From Gilvirhabdus luticola (GTDB taxonomy: Bacteria > Bacteroidota > Bacteroidia > Flavobacteriales > Flavobacteriaceae), in assembly GCF_032583975.1 (NCBI RefSeq), contig NZ_JAWHTF010000005.1: 64,000 nt of DNA; one strand, 5' to 3'. The stretch's first letter is position 1, and each line of letters opens with the position of its first letter. Position numbers and translations under genes: made by a program. The notes below the pieces were generated by a model. The model saw nothing but the letters and a program-made list of their open reading frames with translations, was not told the DNA's origin and did not search any database. Of this stretch, positions 27,436 through 35,253 are shown one piece after another.

Positions 27436-28317
27436 CTATTTACCTGCTTTAAATAAAAACTCTTTCTCTTCGGCTGTTAGACTTTCATATCCACTTTTAC
27501 TTATTTTGTCTAGTATTAAATCTATTTTCTTCTGATGGTTAAACTCCTTAAATTCGTCTTTGGTATAACCTGCCACTTTACGCTTTTTTTTATGGACTGT
27601 TTTTAAAGGTGACTTCTTTGATGCTTTAAATAAACTAACAATAGAGTCCATGACTCGTTCAAACCCTTTACCAATGTTATTGCCTTTGAGCAATTGTTTA
27701 GCATAAACATATCCCAATAATGCACCTCCTAAATGGGCCAGATTGCCTCCAGCATTCATGCCAAACAAACCAATAACATCAAGTACAATAATAGCAGCTC
27801 CAATGTACCAAAGCTTTAAGTTAAATGTAAAAAAACGAAGCTCCATATTAGGCATATATGCGCACAGAAAAATTAAAAGTGCTCTAACTGCAGCAGAAGC
27901 ACCAACTAGTCTATTACCTGAAGTAAAAAAATCTGGAAAAACGCTATAACCAAATAAGAACAACAAGCCTCCAACGATAGCGCCTAGAAAATATACGTTC
28001 AATCCTTGTTTTGGATTGAATAGATTTAAGAACATTCTTCCTATAACATACAACCAAAGCATATTAAAAAGTATATGCCAAAAATCGTAATGTGCAAAGG
28101 CATAGGTAATAATTGACCAAGGTTTTATAATGAAATCAAAAAAATCACTAGGTATTTCTAACCAACTTAAACTTTTGTATTTGTTCAATCCACCTTGAAG
28201 TGGTTTTAATAATAATCCAATAAAATAAATAATAACATTAATAACTATTATTTTTTCGAAGACATTAAGTCTAGCCAACTTGTATTTGATGTCTTGTGTC
28301 AAACTCATAAATCCCAA
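27436..28317 (-). CDS. Rhomboid intramembrane serine protease, copy 1
   Basis: 293 residues, six core membrane helices and a soluble C-terminal tail of about 75 residues. Rhomboid marks are HILFNMLWLYVIG, the serine motif GASA (usual GxSG; Ser is kept) and the His in LAHLGGALLGY. It cuts transmembrane or membrane-near substrates. It overlaps the start of its upstream twin by 13 bases, so the two are translated together. Confidence 0.9.
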   Translation of the reverse strand: MGFMSLTQDIKYKLARLNVFEKIIVINVIIYFIGLLLKPLQGGLNKYKSLSWLEIPSDFFDFIIKPWSIITYAFAHYDFWHILFNMLWLYVIGRMFLNLFNPKQGLNVYFLGAIVGGLLFLFGYSVFPDFFTSGNRLVGASAAVRALLIFLCAYMPNMELRFFTFNLKLWYIGAAIIVLDVIGLFGMNAGGNLAHLGGALLGYVYAKQLLKGNNIGKGFERVMDSIVSLFKASKKSPLKTVHKKKRKVAGYTKDEFKEFNHQKKIDLILDKISKSGYESLTAEEKEFLFKAGK

Positions 28318-29129
28318 CGATTCTTATTGAATTGTGATTTTTTCCAATACCACATAATTAAAAACCCTGTTAATGCACCTCCTACGTGAGCCATATATGC
28401 TGTATTACTTGGGCTAAAAAATGATTGTCCACTAAAAGCAGAAATTAAATCCAAAATAATTATCCCTGGTATAAAGTATTTGGCTTTAATCGGAATGGGT
28501 AAGAAAATCATCATCAATCTTGCATCAGGATTCATCATCCCGAAAGCTACCAAAATTCCCATAATACAACCAGAGGCTCCAACCATCGTGCTTCTTGCTA
28601 TGGCATTCATATTAAAAAGAGCACTAAAATTATTTGAGCTTATTAAACTAGGATCAAAATTAAATTCAGCTAGAATAGGTAACATCTGTCTATGCAATAT
28701 TTCGCCTTTCAAAAAATCTCCATCACTAGCATCAATAGAAACTATTTGATTTACCAATTCACTGCTCATATTTAAATCTGCGATACCTTGTGCTGCAGAA
28801 TAAAAATCAAAATAGTAATATCCTAATTGTAAAGCAACAGCACCAAGTCCTGCAGAAATATAAAGGAATAAGAATTTTTTACCACCCAAAAACTGTTCTA
28901 CTGGAGTACCAAACATCCAAAGCGCAAACATATTAAAGCCAATATGCATCAATCCACCATGCATAAACATATGTGTTATAATTTGCCAAGGTTGAAATGT
29001 TTCATTCTTTGGAAAATGCATGGCAAACCAATCATAAAATAATTGCCCACCTCCTATTGCCATGGTTCCAATAAACATGATAACATTAATGATTATCAAA
29101 TGCTTAACAGTATCCGTTATCCTCATCAT
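28305..29129 (-). CDS. Rhomboid intramembrane serine protease, copy 2
   Basis: 274 residues. Full catalytic set: HIGFNMFALWMFG, serine motif GASG and His in AHVGGALTG. An extra segment of about 80 residues (GIADLNMSSELVNQIV onward) lies between helices before the Ser motif. It begins one base after mutL (on the minus strand) and overlaps the other rhomboid, so the order is mutL, this gene, rhomboid copy 1. Confidence 0.92.
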   Translation of the reverse strand: MMRITDTVKHLIIINVIMFIGTMAIGGGQLFYDWFAMHFPKNETFQPWQIITHMFMHGGLMHIGFNMFALWMFGTPVEQFLGGKKFLFLYISAGLGAVALQLGYYYFDFYSAAQGIADLNMSSELVNQIVSIDASDGDFLKGEILHRQMLPILAEFNFDPSLISSNNFSALFNMNAIARSTMVGASGCIMGILVAFGMMNPDARLMMIFLPIPIKAKYFIPGIIILDLISAFSGQSFFSPSNTAYMAHVGGALTGFLIMWYWKKSQFNKNRWDL

Positions 29130-29130
29130 A

Positions 29131-30978
29131 TTACATAAACTTTTTTTCTAATTCGTCAACAGTCATGGTGACAAACGTCACTTTATTATTTGGTGAAACA
29201 TTAGGTTCTTTACAGGCAAACAAACTATTTACTAAATGTTCTTGCTCCATTTGAGTTAGTTCCTGCCCTGTTTTAATGGCCAAACTTTTTGCCATAGATT
29301 TTGCCAACAAATCGGTCGCACTAAAATTGGCATCAGGCACTTCATTTTGAACATCGCTTATCAATTGTTCTAGGATAACAGACACTTCACTTTCTGGGAC
29401 ATTTGTTGGTATTCCAGAAATTTCAACCATAGAATCATTAAAGTTAGAAAACACAAAACCTGTATGTTCCAAGTCTTCTTTTAATTGATTTATAATTTCT
29501 AATTCTTGTGCAGAAAAATATAACTTTAAAGGAAACAATAACTGTTGGCTCACAGCTTCTTTAACCGTTAAATACTGAAGAAAATCTTCATACAAAATAC
29601 GTTGATGCGCTTTGTGTTGGTCTATAATTAACATTCCAGATTTAATAGTATTTACCACATATTTACGATGAATCTGAAATATTTTAGACGACACGTTTAC
29701 GGTTTTATCGGCTTCAAATATTTGAGTGTTTTCTTCATCACTTTCAAATTGTACTTCACTAAAATCATGCTGTGTTTTAGTGCTTTTAGACTCTAAACCT
29801 ACATACAAACTCTCCCAACCGGAAGTAGTTTCTTTTTTAAACGAAGTTCTAACTTGTTGTGCTTTGTCTTCTCTAAATGGATTAAAGTCTTTATCAACTT
29901 CAACGGAAGGGGCAACTGCTTTTTTGTCTTTATATTTATATGGAGTATCTAAATTTGCATCTCGATCAAAGTTTAACACAGGTGCAATATTGAATTGTCC
30001 TAAACTATGTTTTACCGAAGAACGTAATATGGCATACAAGGCATGCTCGTCATCAAACTTAATTTCGGTTTTCGTTGGATGAATATTAATATCTATTGAC
30101 TTCGGAGCAACTTCTAGATTCAAAAAATAGCTTGGATGCATACCTTCTTTCAACAAACCTTCGAAAGCAGAAGACACTGCATGGTTTAAATAAGCGCTTT
30201 TAATAAAACGATTATTCACAAAAAAGAACTGTTCTCCTCTAGTTTTTTTAGCAAACATAGGTTTACAAACAAAACCCGAAATTCCAACAACTGCTGTAGT
30301 CTCTTTTATTGGCACTAACTTTTCGTTGGTCTTACTACCAAATATATTGACAATACGTTGTCTATAATTGCTTTTAGGAAGGTTAAAATGTTCACTTCCA
30401 TTCTGGAACATCACAAATTTAATATCTGGATGTGTTAAAGCCACACGATGAAACTCGTCAATAATATGACGCATTTCTACCGAATTTGACTTTAAAAAAT
30501 TACGTCTCGCAGGTATATTATAAAATAAATTCTTAACTGAAATCGAGGTTCCTTTTAGAGTTACTATCACTTCTTGAGACACAACTTTGCTACCTTCGAT
30601 GATAAGGTGAGTTCCAACATCATCTTGTTCTGGTTTCGTTTTTAACTCTACATGAGAAATTGCTGCAATACTTGCTAAAGCCTCACCACGAAAGCCTTTG
30701 GTATGCAGATTGAACAGATCATCTGCAGTTCTAATTTTTGAAGTTGCATGGCGTTCAAAACTTAACCGAGCATCTGTAACACTCATGCCAATTCCGTCAT
30801 CTATAACCTGAATAAGGGTTTTACCAGCATCTTTAACAATTAATTTTATGGCAGCAGCTTTGGCATCAATGGCATTTTCAAGTAGCTCCTTTACAACTGA
30901 TGCAGGACGTTGTACCACTTCCCCTGCTGCAATTTGATTAGCTACATGATCTGGTAATAATTGAATGATGTCTGCCAT
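29131..30978 (-). CDS. mutL: DNA mismatch repair protein MutL
   Basis: 615 residues. GHKL ATPase N-terminus with ELLENAIDAKA, VIDDGIGM and TKGFRGEALASI; the middle linker is acidic, and the C-terminal dimer domain ends in VTMTVDELEKKFM. It couples MutS mismatch recognition to repair. The stretch matching the endonuclease motif DQHA-x2-E-x4-E reads DQHKAHQRILYE, so the Ala and the first Glu are changed. This may mean a weak or absent nuclease; see findings. The last gene before it on this strand is a small membrane protein gene. Confidence 0.96.
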   Translation of the reverse strand: MADIIQLLPDHVANQIAAGEVVQRPASVVKELLENAIDAKAAAIKLIVKDAGKTLIQVIDDGIGMSVTDARLSFERHATSKIRTADDLFNLHTKGFRGEALASIAAISHVELKTKPEQDDVGTHLIIEGSKVVSQEVIVTLKGTSISVKNLFYNIPARRNFLKSNSVEMRHIIDEFHRVALTHPDIKFVMFQNGSEHFNLPKSNYRQRIVNIFGSKTNEKLVPIKETTAVVGISGFVCKPMFAKKTRGEQFFFVNNRFIKSAYLNHAVSSAFEGLLKEGMHPSYFLNLEVAPKSIDINIHPTKTEIKFDDEHALYAILRSSVKHSLGQFNIAPVLNFDRDANLDTPYKYKDKKAVAPSVEVDKDFNPFREDKAQQVRTSFKKETTSGWESLYVGLESKSTKTQHDFSEVQFESDEENTQIFEADKTVNVSSKIFQIHRKYVVNTIKSGMLIIDQHKAHQRILYEDFLQYLTVKEAVSQQLLFPLKLYFSAQELEIINQLKEDLEHTGFVFSNFNDSMVEISGIPTNVPESEVSVILEQLISDVQNEVPDANFSATDLLAKSMAKSLAIKTGQELTQMEQEHLVNSLFACKEPNVSPNNKVTFVTMTVDELEKKFM

Positions 30979-30981
30979 GTA

Positions 30982-31269
30982 TTATCTCGAAAAGAAAATA
31001 GATAAATCAAAATCTATGATGAACAAAAACAACAAAACTAAAATAGCAACAATAATTAATATGCGCCTATTTGCATCTCTATCTGGATTTTCCTTAAGTT
31101 CTTCAATTGCTGTTTTAAATTTAGTTTTAAGACCTCCAGGGCTGGTAGCAGTTTTACGATAATCGTCAAATTTGCGTTTTATCTGAAAAGGACTTCCTTC
31201 TCCATTATCATCATAAAAACGTGGTGTATAACTGTATTTTTTATTTTTTCTGGTTTTAAAAATTCCCAT
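30982..31269 (-). CDS. Small basic membrane protein with YSYTPRF motif, copy 1
   Basis: 95 residues from the ATG at 31269 (MGIFKTRKNKKYSYTPRF). A TTG 12 bases upstream is also in frame but less likely. A charged N-terminal part ends in one membrane helix (ILIIVAILVLLFLFII). Database entries for such proteins are often named riboflavin synthase beta subunit; I see no such catalytic feature and take that name as a carry-over from the nearby ribH gene. It shares its N-terminal pattern and layout with the gene at 31283. Confidence 0.8.
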   Translation of the reverse strand: MGIFKTRKNKKYSYTPRFYDDNGEGSPFQIKRKFDDYRKTATSPGGLKTKFKTAIEELKENPDRDANRRILIIVAILVLLFLFIIDFDLSIFFSR

Positions 31270-31282
31270 AATATAATTCAAT

Positions 31283-31492
31283 CTATTCGTAACGCCCTAA
31301 AATATATATCAATACTAATATAGCTATCAAAAATACTACCAAAAGCACTGGAGATAATAAAATACTAGATTTTCTTTTCCTAGATTTTTTTAATTCATCC
31401 CATTTGTTCTGAAAACTATCGTCAGTAGTATTTCCTTCCTTAAATTTTGGTTTATAACTAAATTGCCTGTGTTTGCGTTGCTTAAAAATCAC
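31283..31492 (-). CDS. Small basic membrane protein with FSYKPKF motif, copy 2
   Basis: 69 residues. A GTG start at 31492 gives FKQRKHRQFSYKPKF, close to FKTRKNKKYSYTPRF of the neighbour. A Lys/Arg-rich linker (KKSRKRK) leads into one C-terminal helix (LLVVFLIAILVLIYIL). It lies 13 bases from its relative, so they are a tandem paralogous pair. Function is unknown; a C-terminal anchor with a basic cytoplasmic head is what the sequence shows. Confidence 0.72.
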   Translation of the reverse strand: MIFKQRKHRQFSYKPKFKEGNTTDDSFQNKWDELKKSRKRKSSILLSPVLLVVFLIAILVLIYILGRYE

Positions 31493-31612
31493 TTTTACGC
31501 TTACATATGTTATACTCCAAATGTACTTAAAATACCAAGAAATACAGTTGGTTTAATGCTAAAATTTGTTAACAGGATAGCAATAAATCCGTATTGAAAA
31601 AGAAAATATTTT

Positions 31613-32098
31613 TTAAGAATCTTTGCGTAAGGAAGCCATTTTAATAGCAGCTATAGCAGCTTCAGTTCCTTTATTACCATGCTTCCCTCCAGAACGATCT
31701 ATGGCTTGTTGTGAAGTATCATCTGTAAGAACGCAAAAAATCACTGGTGTATCTTGTAATACATTTAAGTCCTTAATGCCTTGTGAAACAGCTTCGCAAA
31801 CAAAATCGAAATGTTTGGTTTCGCCTTGTATAACACTACCTATGGCAACAACGGCATCTACAGATTGTTCTTGCATTTTTTTACAACCATAAATTAGCTC
31901 GAAGCTTCCTGGAACATTCCAACGAATAATGTTTTTCTGGTCAACACCATGCTCCAAAAGTGTCTCATGAGCACCTTGAAACAAGCGTTCTGTAATAGTG
32001 TCGTTCCACTCTGAAACAACAATCCCAAACCGAAAGTTCTTCGCGTTTGGGATTGTGGCTTTATCGTAGTGTGATAAATTTTTATTCTCGGTTGCCAT
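31613..32098 (-). CDS. ribH: 6,7-dimethyl-8-ribityllumazine synthase
   Basis: 161 residues. Next-to-last step of riboflavin synthesis. Blocks: RFGIVVSEWNDTITERL, VPGSFELIYGCKK, AIGSVIQGETKHFDFV (catalytic His) and PVIFCVLTDDTSQQAIDRSGGKHGNKGTEAA split across two conserved motifs. It follows the TPR gene by one base on the minus strand. Confidence 0.96.
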   Translation of the reverse strand: MATENKNLSHYDKATIPNAKNFRFGIVVSEWNDTITERLFQGAHETLLEHGVDQKNIIRWNVPGSFELIYGCKKMQEQSVDAVVAIGSVIQGETKHFDFVCEAVSQGIKDLNVLQDTPVIFCVLTDDTSQQAIDRSGGKHGNKGTEAAIAAIKMASLRKDS

Positions 32099-32099
32099 G

Positions 32100-32864
32100 T
32101 TATTTACTAGCTTGAGCCTTTCCTATAAATACATCGATAGTTGCAGCTTCGGTAGAATTTGGATAATCGTCTTTTATACTGTTAAAATAGGTTAGTGCTT
32201 TATCAACCTGACCTAATTCTAACGCGATTGTACCAGCTTTAAACAAAAACATTGGTGTCGTAAAATCGTTAGTCTTTAATTTAGCTGCTTGTTCGTAATA
32301 AGACAATGCGTCTTCTTGTTGATTCAGTTGAACAAAAGCATCACCAATACCTCCTTTTGCCAAAGGTCCAAGAACCTCATCATCACTAGAAAAATTGCTT
32401 AAATATTCTACAGCGTTTTTGTAATCTTTAAGGTTCAAATAAGCCATTCCGGCATAATAGTTCGCAAGGTTTGCAGCTTGTGTACCACTATGTTCGCTAA
32501 TAATATCTAACATCCCGTATTTACCTTCGCCACCATTTAAAGAAAGTGTGTACAATGAATCTTTTTCCGTAGCATTTACAGCCTCATTAAAATATTTTTG
32601 AGCTTGGAACATATCGTTCATAGCTTCACTTTGTGCTGGTTTAGCAATATACTCTCTATAACCCAAAAACCCAAGTACAACTACAGCTACTACACCAATG
32701 ATTATGAAGATATATTTTTGATTCTTTATTACCCAATCTTCTGTCTTTGAGGCTGTTTGATCTAATGTATCAAATACCTCTGCCGTTGTAGATCCAGCAC
32801 CTAAACTTTGCTCTTTATCAATTTTATCTTTTGGTTTCCCTCCTCTTTTCTTGTACGTTGCCAT
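32100..32864 (-). CDS. Membrane-anchored TPR protein (YfgM-like)
   Basis: 254 residues from the ATG at 32864 (MATYKKRGGKPKD). The frame is open 24 bases earlier, but this start fits better. A charged N-terminal part, one membrane helix (YIFIIIGVVAVVVLGFLG), then TPR repeats (YYAGMAYLNLKDYKNAVEYL, GDAFVQLNQQEDALSYYEQA, FKAGTIALELGQVDKALTYF). Similar proteins act as helpers of envelope protein folding; that is only an analogy. A TAnnTTTG box (TATTTTTG, 32893-32886) is upstream. Confidence 0.85.
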   Translation of the reverse strand: MATYKKRGGKPKDKIDKEQSLGAGSTTAEVFDTLDQTASKTEDWVIKNQKYIFIIIGVVAVVVLGFLGYREYIAKPAQSEAMNDMFQAQKYFNEAVNATEKDSLYTLSLNGGEGKYGMLDIISEHSGTQAANLANYYAGMAYLNLKDYKNAVEYLSNFSSDDEVLGPLAKGGIGDAFVQLNQQEDALSYYEQAAKLKTNDFTTPMFLFKAGTIALELGQVDKALTYFNSIKDDYPNSTEAATIDVFIGKAQASK

Positions 32865-33001
32865 ATATATAATATTAATGCGCCGCAAAAATATAATTTT
32901 TCTTCATAACTAAAAGCCTATTTATTTGTTATTTTTCAATAATTTGCACATCCTTTTTAAAGTAACCTAATTCATAAAAAAGCATTACTGTTATAGTAGA
33001 T

Positions 33002-34081
33002 ATGATTTTAAAATCGCTTTCATTACTTAATTACAAAAACTTTGATAGCAAAACGTTTGTGTTTAACAACAAAATAAACTGTATTGTTGGCAACAATGGT
33101 ATTGGTAAAACCAATGTTCTCGATGCCATTTATCATTTATCGTTTGGAAAAAGTTATTTCAATCCTGTTGCGACGCAAAATATTAAGCATGATGAAGATT
33201 TTTTTGTCATAAATGGCAACTATATCAAAGATGATAACGAAGAAAAAATTGTGGTTAGCCTAAAACGTGGGCAGAAAAAAATTATAAAACGAAATGCCAA
33301 AATTTATGAAAAATTTAGCGATCATATTGGTTTTTTACCATTAGTTATCATTTCTCCCGCAGATAGGGATCTGATTACAGAAGGAAGTGATATTCGTAGA
33401 AAATTTGTTGATAATGTTATTTCACAAAGCAATAAAAACTACCTCACTGCCTTAATAAACTACAATAAAGTGCTCATGCAACGTAATGCATTGTTAAAGT
33501 ATTTTGCCTTGAATCATACGTTTAATAAGGATACTTTAGAAGTTTATAATAATCAGTTAAGCGATTATGGAACAAAAATATTTACGGAACGAAAAGCCTT
33601 TTTAGATAAATTTATTCCTATCTTCAAGACACGCTATTTAGCAATTAGTAATGGGAACGAAGAAGTCAATTTAATTTACAAAAGTGACTTATTTGAGGAT
33701 AGTTTAAACATACTTTTACAAAATAGTCTTTATAAAGACAAAGCATTACAATACACAAGCGTTGGCATACATAAAGACGATTTAGTATTTAATATTGAAG
33801 ATTATCCCATTAAAAAATTTGGTAGCCAAGGACAGCAAAAATCGTTCTTAATAGCTTTAAAATTAGCTCAATTTGATTTTTTAAAAGCTCAAAGCGGTGT
33901 GAATCCTATTTTATTGCTAGATGATATTTTTGATAAATTAGACGAAAATCGTGTAGCACAAATAATTAAATTGGTAGACGATGAAAATTTCGGTCAACTT
34001 TTTATAAGTGATACTCATGCCGAACGTACAGAGCAGGTTGTAAAACAAGTACATCAGTCTTATGAGATTTTTAAATTATAA
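33002..34081 (+). CDS. recF: DNA replication and repair protein RecF
   Basis: 359 residues. SMC-type ATPase that loads RecA at gaps. Walker A GNNGIGKTNVLDAIY near residue 33, signature KKFGSQGQQKSFLIALKLAQ and Walker B PILLLDDIFDKLDE followed by the His-containing FISDTHAER. It starts divergently from the TPR gene and is followed 2 bases later by a DUF721 gene. Confidence 0.96.
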   Translation: MILKSLSLLNYKNFDSKTFVFNNKINCIVGNNGIGKTNVLDAIYHLSFGKSYFNPVATQNIKHDEDFFVINGNYIKDDNEEKIVVSLKRGQKKIIKRNAKIYEKFSDHIGFLPLVIISPADRDLITEGSDIRRKFVDNVISQSNKNYLTALINYNKVLMQRNALLKYFALNHTFNKDTLEVYNNQLSDYGTKIFTERKAFLDKFIPIFKTRYLAISNGNEEVNLIYKSDLFEDSLNILLQNSLYKDKALQYTSVGIHKDDLVFNIEDYPIKKFGSQGQQKSFLIALKLAQFDFLKAQSGVNPILLLDDIFDKLDENRVAQIIKLVDDENFGQLFISDTHAERTEQVVKQVHQSYEIFKL

Positions 34082-34083
34082 AA

Positions 34084-34380
34084 ATGCCCAAACGCAATAA
34101 CGATCATATAAGCATAAGTGAGGCCTTAAAAGAGTTTGTTGAAACCAACAAGCTGGAACATGGTCTGGATAAAGTTAATGTTCAAAAAGCTTGGGAAAAG
34201 ATGATGGGCAATGGTGTAAATAATTATACTACAGCCATTAATTTGCAGCGTGATACTTTGCACGTACAATTGAGCTCAAGTGTTCTGCGTGAAGAATTAA
34301 GTTATGGTAAAGAAAAAATAATCAACATGCTCAATGAAGAACTTGGTAAACCTCTAATAAAAAAAATTATATTAAGATAA
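34084..34380 (+). CDS. DUF721 (DciA-like) protein
   Basis: 98 residues. Short helical protein with ALKEFVETNKLEHGLDKVNVQKAW split over two motifs and a C-terminal block LRDTLHVQLSSSVLREELS-like (here QRDTLHVQLSSSVLREELS). This is DUF721, related to the replicative-helicase helper DciA. Its place directly after recF is typical and supports a role in DNA replication. Confidence 0.88.
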   Translation: MPKRNNDHISISEALKEFVETNKLEHGLDKVNVQKAWEKMMGNGVNNYTTAINLQRDTLHVQLSSSVLREELSYGKEKIINMLNEELGKPLIKKIILR

Positions 34381-34389
34381 ATCCTTAAA

Positions 34390-34397
34390 TATATTTG
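34390..34397 (+). promoter_or_regulatory. TATATTTG box touching a GTG start
   Basis: An exact TAnnTTTG match ends 2 bases before the GTG start codon at 34400. If it is a -7 box, the transcript would start at or inside the first codons, so the mRNA would be leaderless or a later start would be used. Confidence 0.35.
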
Positions 34398-34399
34398 CC

Positions 34400-34897
34400 G
34401 TGAAAAAAAACTTATCAATCCTTTGTGTTTTTCTGTTTACAATATCAATTACTGCACAGAATTTTGAAGTTCCAAAAAATTATTCTTTTGAAAAAGCTGA
34501 AGATTATGCTAACCAACGCAGCAATATTATAAAAGCTGTAGATTGGTTAGAAAACACGGCGATGAATCAAGAAACAGAAAAAAGAAAGGAAGTCAATACC
34601 TACTTAACGCAATGGCTTACTGGAACTCCAGACGTAACCATTAATTTGAATCCAGAGGTTATAACCTTTATGGATTGTAGTGATTGTCTTTTGGTTTTTA
34701 TGGGAAGTTGGGCTAAATACGCTTTAGTAAATAAAGATTACAACAACGAATTAAAAGGAAGTATAGCAGGGATAGAGAGTGTAATTCGATTATATGAGAG
34801 CAATAAAAATAGCATTAAAAAAAATAAAGCCATAGAAAAATATATAAAGCTTCAAGAAAAAGGCAAACTAGAAAATGACATAAAATCTAAAATATAA
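34400..34897 (+). CDS. Small secreted protein of unknown function
   Basis: 165 residues. GTG start, signal peptide (LSILCVFLFTISITAQ), then a helical body. A Cys pair in MDCSDCLLVFMGSW is the only marked feature, and the tail is Lys-rich. I recognise no family. It stands 20 bases after the DUF721 gene. Confidence 0.75.
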   Translation: MKKNLSILCVFLFTISITAQNFEVPKNYSFEKAEDYANQRSNIIKAVDWLENTAMNQETEKRKEVNTYLTQWLTGTPDVTINLNPEVITFMDCSDCLLVFMGSWAKYALVNKDYNNELKGSIAGIESVIRLYESNKNSIKKNKAIEKYIKLQEKGKLENDIKSKI

Positions 34898-34931
34898 ATT
34901 ACAAAATATGAACTAGTTAGATTTTATATGG

Positions 34932-34939
34932 TATATTTG
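34932..34939 (+). promoter_or_regulatory. -7 box of the cold-shock gene
   Basis: TATATTTG, an exact TAnnTTTG match, 30 bases upstream of the ATG. The A/T-rich leader could fold and serve cold control, but no clear structure is visible. Confidence 0.45.
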
Positions 34940-34969
34940 TGCCTTAATAAATAATTTAATACTTAAATA

Positions 34970-35161
34970 ATGAGTAAAGGTACAGTAAAATTTTTCAATG
35001 ATTCTAAAGGTTTTGGATTTATCGTTGAAGAAGGAAACAACAAAGAACATTTTGTACACATTTCTGGATTAATCGACGAGATTCGTGAAGGTGATGAGGT
35101 AGAATTTGATTTAACAGAAGGTAAAAAAGGATTGAACGCAGTAAATGTAAAAGTAATTTAA
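34970..35161 (+). CDS. Cold-shock domain protein
   Basis: 63 residues, a single cold-shock domain. RNA-binding motifs are KGFGFI (RNP1) and HFVHIS (RNP2), and it begins SKGTVKFFNDS. It binds single-stranded RNA/DNA and melts mRNA structure, often at low temperature. A lone gene with its own promoter box and a strong terminator. Confidence 0.95.
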   Translation: MSKGTVKFFNDSKGFGFIVEEGNNKEHFVHISGLIDEIREGDEVEFDLTEGKKGLNAVNVKVI

Positions 35162-35186
35162 TATATACGCTTTAATTTTTTAAAAC

Positions 35187-35214
35187 AAAAGCCTATCGAA
35201 TTCGATAGGCTTTT
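35187..35214 (+). terminator. Terminator of the cold-shock gene
   Basis: AAAAGCCTATCGAA pairs with TTCGATAGGCTTTT as a perfect palindrome followed by a T run (TTTTTTT). Confidence 0.85.
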
Positions 35215-35253
35215 TTTATTACCTTTAAAACGAAAACATAATCAACTTAAAAC

